Below the pieces are notes generated by a model, which did no database searches, was not told where the DNA came from, and saw nothing but the letters and a program-made list of their open reading frames with translations. The translations under genes and the position numbers were made by a program. Shown here in pieces: positions 7,985 to 9,979 of a stretch of 9,979 bases of DNA. The stretch lies in contig JAJYJX010000092.1 of the NCBI GenBank assembly GCA_021789095.1, positions 1 to 9,979 on the forward strand, given 5' to 3'. This stretch comes from a bacterium. Lineage in GTDB: Bacteria > JAMCPX01. Position 1 is the first letter of the stretch. Each line of letters begins with the position of its first letter.

Positions 7985-8737
7985 CTACGCCTCTACCTGC
8001 AAAGGCCCTTCCGCCCTTCTCTCGAGAAACTGCCGGACAATCGGATCTTTTGTGCTTTTGAAATCATCAGGACTACCATATAAAACAACCGTGCCTTTGT
8101 AAAGCATTGCAATCCTGTGAGCTATCTTATAGGTACCGGGTATATCATGGCTGATCACAATGCTTGTTACGCCGAGCCGCTTTTGCGTGTTCATTATAAG
8201 GTTATCTATAGTATCACTCATTACCGGATCAAGGCCTGTTGTAGGCTCATCGAAGATTAGAACTTTGGGGTCAAGGGCTATTGCCCTTGCAAGACCGACA
8301 CGCTTTTTCATGCCGCCGCTGAGTTCCGCCGGGTAGCGCGATTCGACCCCTTTAAGCCCGACGATCGCAAGTTTTTCTTTTACAATTTCCATGATCCTGC
8401 TTTCGGGCAGGTTTGTGTGCTCCCTCAACGGGAAGGCAACATTTTCACCGGTTGTCATTGAATCAAACAGTGCAGCACTTTGAAACAGTACGCCAAAATT
8501 TTTCAGAATGTCCGAGAATTCCTTTCGTGTTACTTTTGTTATGTCCACACCGTTTACGACGATCTCTCCTTCATCGGGCCTTAACAGACCTATTATGTGC
8601 TTGATAAGCACACTCTTGCCGCAGCCTGTCTGACCAATGATAACGGTCGTCTTACCGTCCTCGATCGTTAGGTCAATGCCCTCAAGGACCAGATTGCTGC
8701 CAAATGATTTTTTGAGTCCTTTAATGTCTATCTGCAT
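7985..8737 (-). CDS. mlaF: Phospholipid ABC transporter ATP-binding protein
   Basis: This cytoplasmic ATPase subunit powers the MlaE permease. The 250 residues are a single ABC domain with all motifs intact: Walker A GQTGCGKS (35-42), Q-loop Gln86 in LFQSAAL, signature LSGGMKKR (139-146), Walker B VLIFDEP (159-165), a D-loop at GLDP (168-171), and the switch His197 in ISHDIPG. The short C-terminal tail (KSTKDPIVRQFLERR) is typical of MlaF-like ATPases. The open frame extends upstream to 8866, but that stretch overlaps mlaE and does not resemble an ABC protein. The ATG at 8737 gives the canonical MQIDIKGLKKSFG start. It lies 2 nt after the mlaE stop (TGATTATG) with no good Shine-Dalgarno sequence, so translation probably depends on ribosomes finishing mlaE. 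Identification as an Mla-family ATPase is secure from motifs plus its neighbours. Confidence 0.94.
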   Translation of the reverse strand: MQIDIKGLKKSFGSNLVLEGIDLTIEDGKTTVIIGQTGCGKSVLIKHIIGLLRPDEGEIVVNGVDITKVTRKEFSDILKNFGVLFQSAALFDSMTTGENVAFPLREHTNLPESRIMEIVKEKLAIVGLKGVESRYPAELSGGMKKRVGLARAIALDPKVLIFDEPTTGLDPVMSDTIDNLIMNTQKRLGVTSIVISHDIPGTYKIAHRIAMLYKGTVVLYGSPDDFKSTKDPIVRQFLERRAEGPLQVEA

Positions 8738-8739
8738 AA

Positions 8740-9522
8740 TCAAAACAACAGCGCGGTAAGGAAATAATCCGCTATCAGTATGGAAACGGATGCAATGACA
8801 ACAGCCTGAGTAGCGGCCTTGCCGACTCCTTCTGCGCCCTTTTCCGCAAAATACCCTTTGTAGCATCCAACAACAGAGATGATAGCTCCGAACACGGCCG
8901 CCTTTAAAAGGCCTATGTATATATCCTTGAGATCGACCATGTAAATAGTGTCATTTATGAACCGTTCGCCGTTCAGGCCGAGAAGAAACACCGCCATGAA
9001 ATAACTGCCGATGATGCCGATAAAATCGAAAAGCACCGTGAGCATCGGAAGCATCACCACGGATGATGATACCCTTGGCGTAACAAGGTACTGCACGGGA
9101 TTTATGCTCATGGTGTATAGTGCATCTATCTGCTCTGTAACCCTCATGGTCCCCAGCTCTGCAGCCATTGCAGATCCGACCCTGCCGGTCACCATAAGAG
9201 CGGTAAGAACAGGTCCGAGCTCCCTTGTAAGGGACAGTGCAACAGAGGGGCCTATGAGGTTTTCCGCACCGAACAGCTTGAATGCATACGATGTCTGGAG
9301 TGCGAACACCATGCCTGTAAAAGCGCCTGTCAACAGTACAATAAAGCTCGATTCCACCCCGATAAACTCCATTTGTTTCAAGAACAATCTGAACCTGAAA
9401 GGCGGAACAACTATGAAACCGAATGACTGGAGAAACGTTGAGAATATGCCGCCAAGCTCCTCGAGAAACAGGGTAAATTTTTCACCTATGTATTCAAAAA
9501 TATTAAAAGGATTTAATGTCAT
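8740..9522 (-). CDS. mlaE: MlaE-type phospholipid ABC transporter permease
   Basis: This is the inner-membrane permease of the Mla-type lipid transporter, which forms a homodimer with MlaF ATPases and an MlaD ring. The 260 residues match the usual length. The family core is visible: LLTGAFTGMVFALQ (63-76), SVALSLTRELGPVLTALMV (93-111), GRVGSAMAAELGTMRVTEQ (113-131, the permease/MlaE-family signature) and IDALYTMSINPVQYLVTPR (132-150). Several hydrophobic helices follow up to the C-terminus. A longer open frame begins at 9612, but its first 30 residues overlap the end of alr. The ATG at 9522 follows the alr stop by 1 nt (TAGTATG) and gives the normal MTLNPF-type N-terminus. There is no strong Shine-Dalgarno sequence, so coupling to alr is likely. 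Whether net transport is retrograde or anterograde cannot be told from sequence. Confidence 0.94.
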   Translation of the reverse strand: MTLNPFNIFEYIGEKFTLFLEELGGIFSTFLQSFGFIVVPPFRFRLFLKQMEFIGVESSFIVLLTGAFTGMVFALQTSYAFKLFGAENLIGPSVALSLTRELGPVLTALMVTGRVGSAMAAELGTMRVTEQIDALYTMSINPVQYLVTPRVSSSVVMLPMLTVLFDFIGIIGSYFMAVFLLGLNGERFINDTIYMVDLKDIYIGLLKAAVFGAIISVVGCYKGYFAEKGAEGVGKAATQAVVIASVSILIADYFLTALLF

Positions 9523-9523
9523 A

Positions 9524-9979
9524 CTACCGGTATATCCGTCTGAGGTTTGAACCGAGGCTGCAAAGTACTTCATAGCTGATAGTTGAACCGAGCCCGGCAA
9601 TTTCATCTGCACCTATGTACATATCCCTGTCCTTACCCAGTATAAGTACTTTATCACCAATACGGGCATTTACGCTATTCATATTTATCATTATATGGTT
9701 CATCGTCACCCTGCCCATAATGTATGCCTTCTTTCCGTTTACACCAACAAAACCTTTATTGGAAAGCATCCTTGAATAACCGTCTGAATAACCTATAGGT
9801 ACAACACCAACCTTTGTATCCTGCTTTAGCCTGCAGGTCCTTCCATAGCTTACGGAAGAGCCCCTCTTCAGCATCTTAACCGAGATTAGCCTTGAAAAGA
9901 CATGCATTGCCGGTGTCAGTCCCTTTTTACCGTAACCGTAAATGCTTATGCCCGGCCTGACCATGTTGAAATGCGATTG
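9524..9979 (-). CDS. alr: Alanine racemase, C-terminal part (5' end beyond window)
   Basis: This cytoplasmic PLP enzyme interconverts L- and D-alanine, supplying D-alanine for peptidoglycan. Only the last 151 residues are visible; the frame is open to the right edge, so the methionine at 9964 is internal. The fragment covers the end of the PLP barrel and the C-terminal domain. MVRPGISIYG includes the Arg expected to contact the PLP ring nitrogen. VSYGRT contains the catalytic Tyr, VVPIGYSDGY is the usual family block, and STISYEVL carries the Tyr expected near the PLP phosphate. The active-site block normally like CMDQ reads TMNH here (fragment residues 92-95), so the common Asp is Asn. The N-terminal catalytic Lys lies outside the window. 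mlaE starts 1 nt after the stop, so alr is probably cotranscribed with the mla genes. Confidence 0.93.
   Translation of the reverse strand, partial: QSHFNMVRPGISIYGYGKKGLTPAMHVFSRLISVKMLKRGSSVSYGRTCRLKQDTKVGVVPIGYSDGYSRMLSNKGFVGVNGKKAYIMGRVTMNHIMINMNSVNARIGDKVLILGKDRDMYIGADEIAGLGSTISYEVLCSLGSNLRRIYR

Noticed and set aside
8738-8866. 43-residue N-terminal extension of the MlaF frame
   Set aside because: It overlaps mlaE, is rich in Arg and Cys unlike any ABC domain start, and the ATG at 8737 gives the canonical N-terminus and length.
9011-9550. 179-residue plus-strand open frame opposite mlaE
   Set aside because: Antisense shadow of a conserved permease, with no recognisable domain.
9523-9612. 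30-residue N-terminal extension of the MlaE frame
   Set aside because: It overlaps the conserved end of alr, and the ATG at 9522 gives the normal family length and N-terminus.

Overview
The window looks like chromosomal DNA from a diderm (Gram-negative) bacterium with moderate G+C content (somewhat under 50% by eye). An outer-membrane barrel protein and an Mla-type lipid transporter both imply an outer membrane. The alr-mlaE-mlaF-mlaD order and the style of the proteins suggest a Desulfobacterota/'Deltaproteobacteria'-like or Nitrospirota-like lineage. That placement is inference; no marker here settles it. I see no transposase, integrase, phage gene, CRISPR array, tRNA or rRNA.

Layout. (1) 1-3706, minus strand: a 976-residue envelope protein with an N-terminal HExxH metallopeptidase-like domain, a TolB/PD40-type propeller and a C-terminal barrel-like region. 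It overlaps by 4 nt a MATE efflux-family gene that runs off the left edge. (2) 3707-4038: a divergent intergenic region with a 9-bp hairpin, a consensus-like promoter and a small hairpin that covers the Shine-Dalgarno sequence of the next gene. (3) 4039-6410, plus strand: trpS (tryptophanyl-tRNA synthetase) followed 5 nt later by bioA (the 7,8-diaminopelargonate-forming aminotransferase of biotin synthesis). (4) 6411-6504: a short convergent gap with degenerate 7-nt tandem repeats and an imperfect inverted repeat. (5) 6505-9979, minus strand: alr (3' part only), mlaE, mlaF and mlaD, each junction separated by 1-2 nt.

How the genes fit together. alr supplies D-alanine for peptidoglycan. MlaE (permease), MlaF (ATPase) and MlaD (membrane-anchored MCE protein) form the core of an inner-membrane phospholipid transporter that helps maintain the outer membrane. 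No mlaC or mlaB lies in the window; instead MlaD carries a roughly 190-residue beta-rich C-terminal extension. The trpS-bioA pair is a housekeeping unit. The metallopeptidase-propeller-barrel protein is the least understood gene and the best candidate for new biology. Most of the rest is core metabolism and envelope maintenance, and I do not see a clear new multi-gene system.
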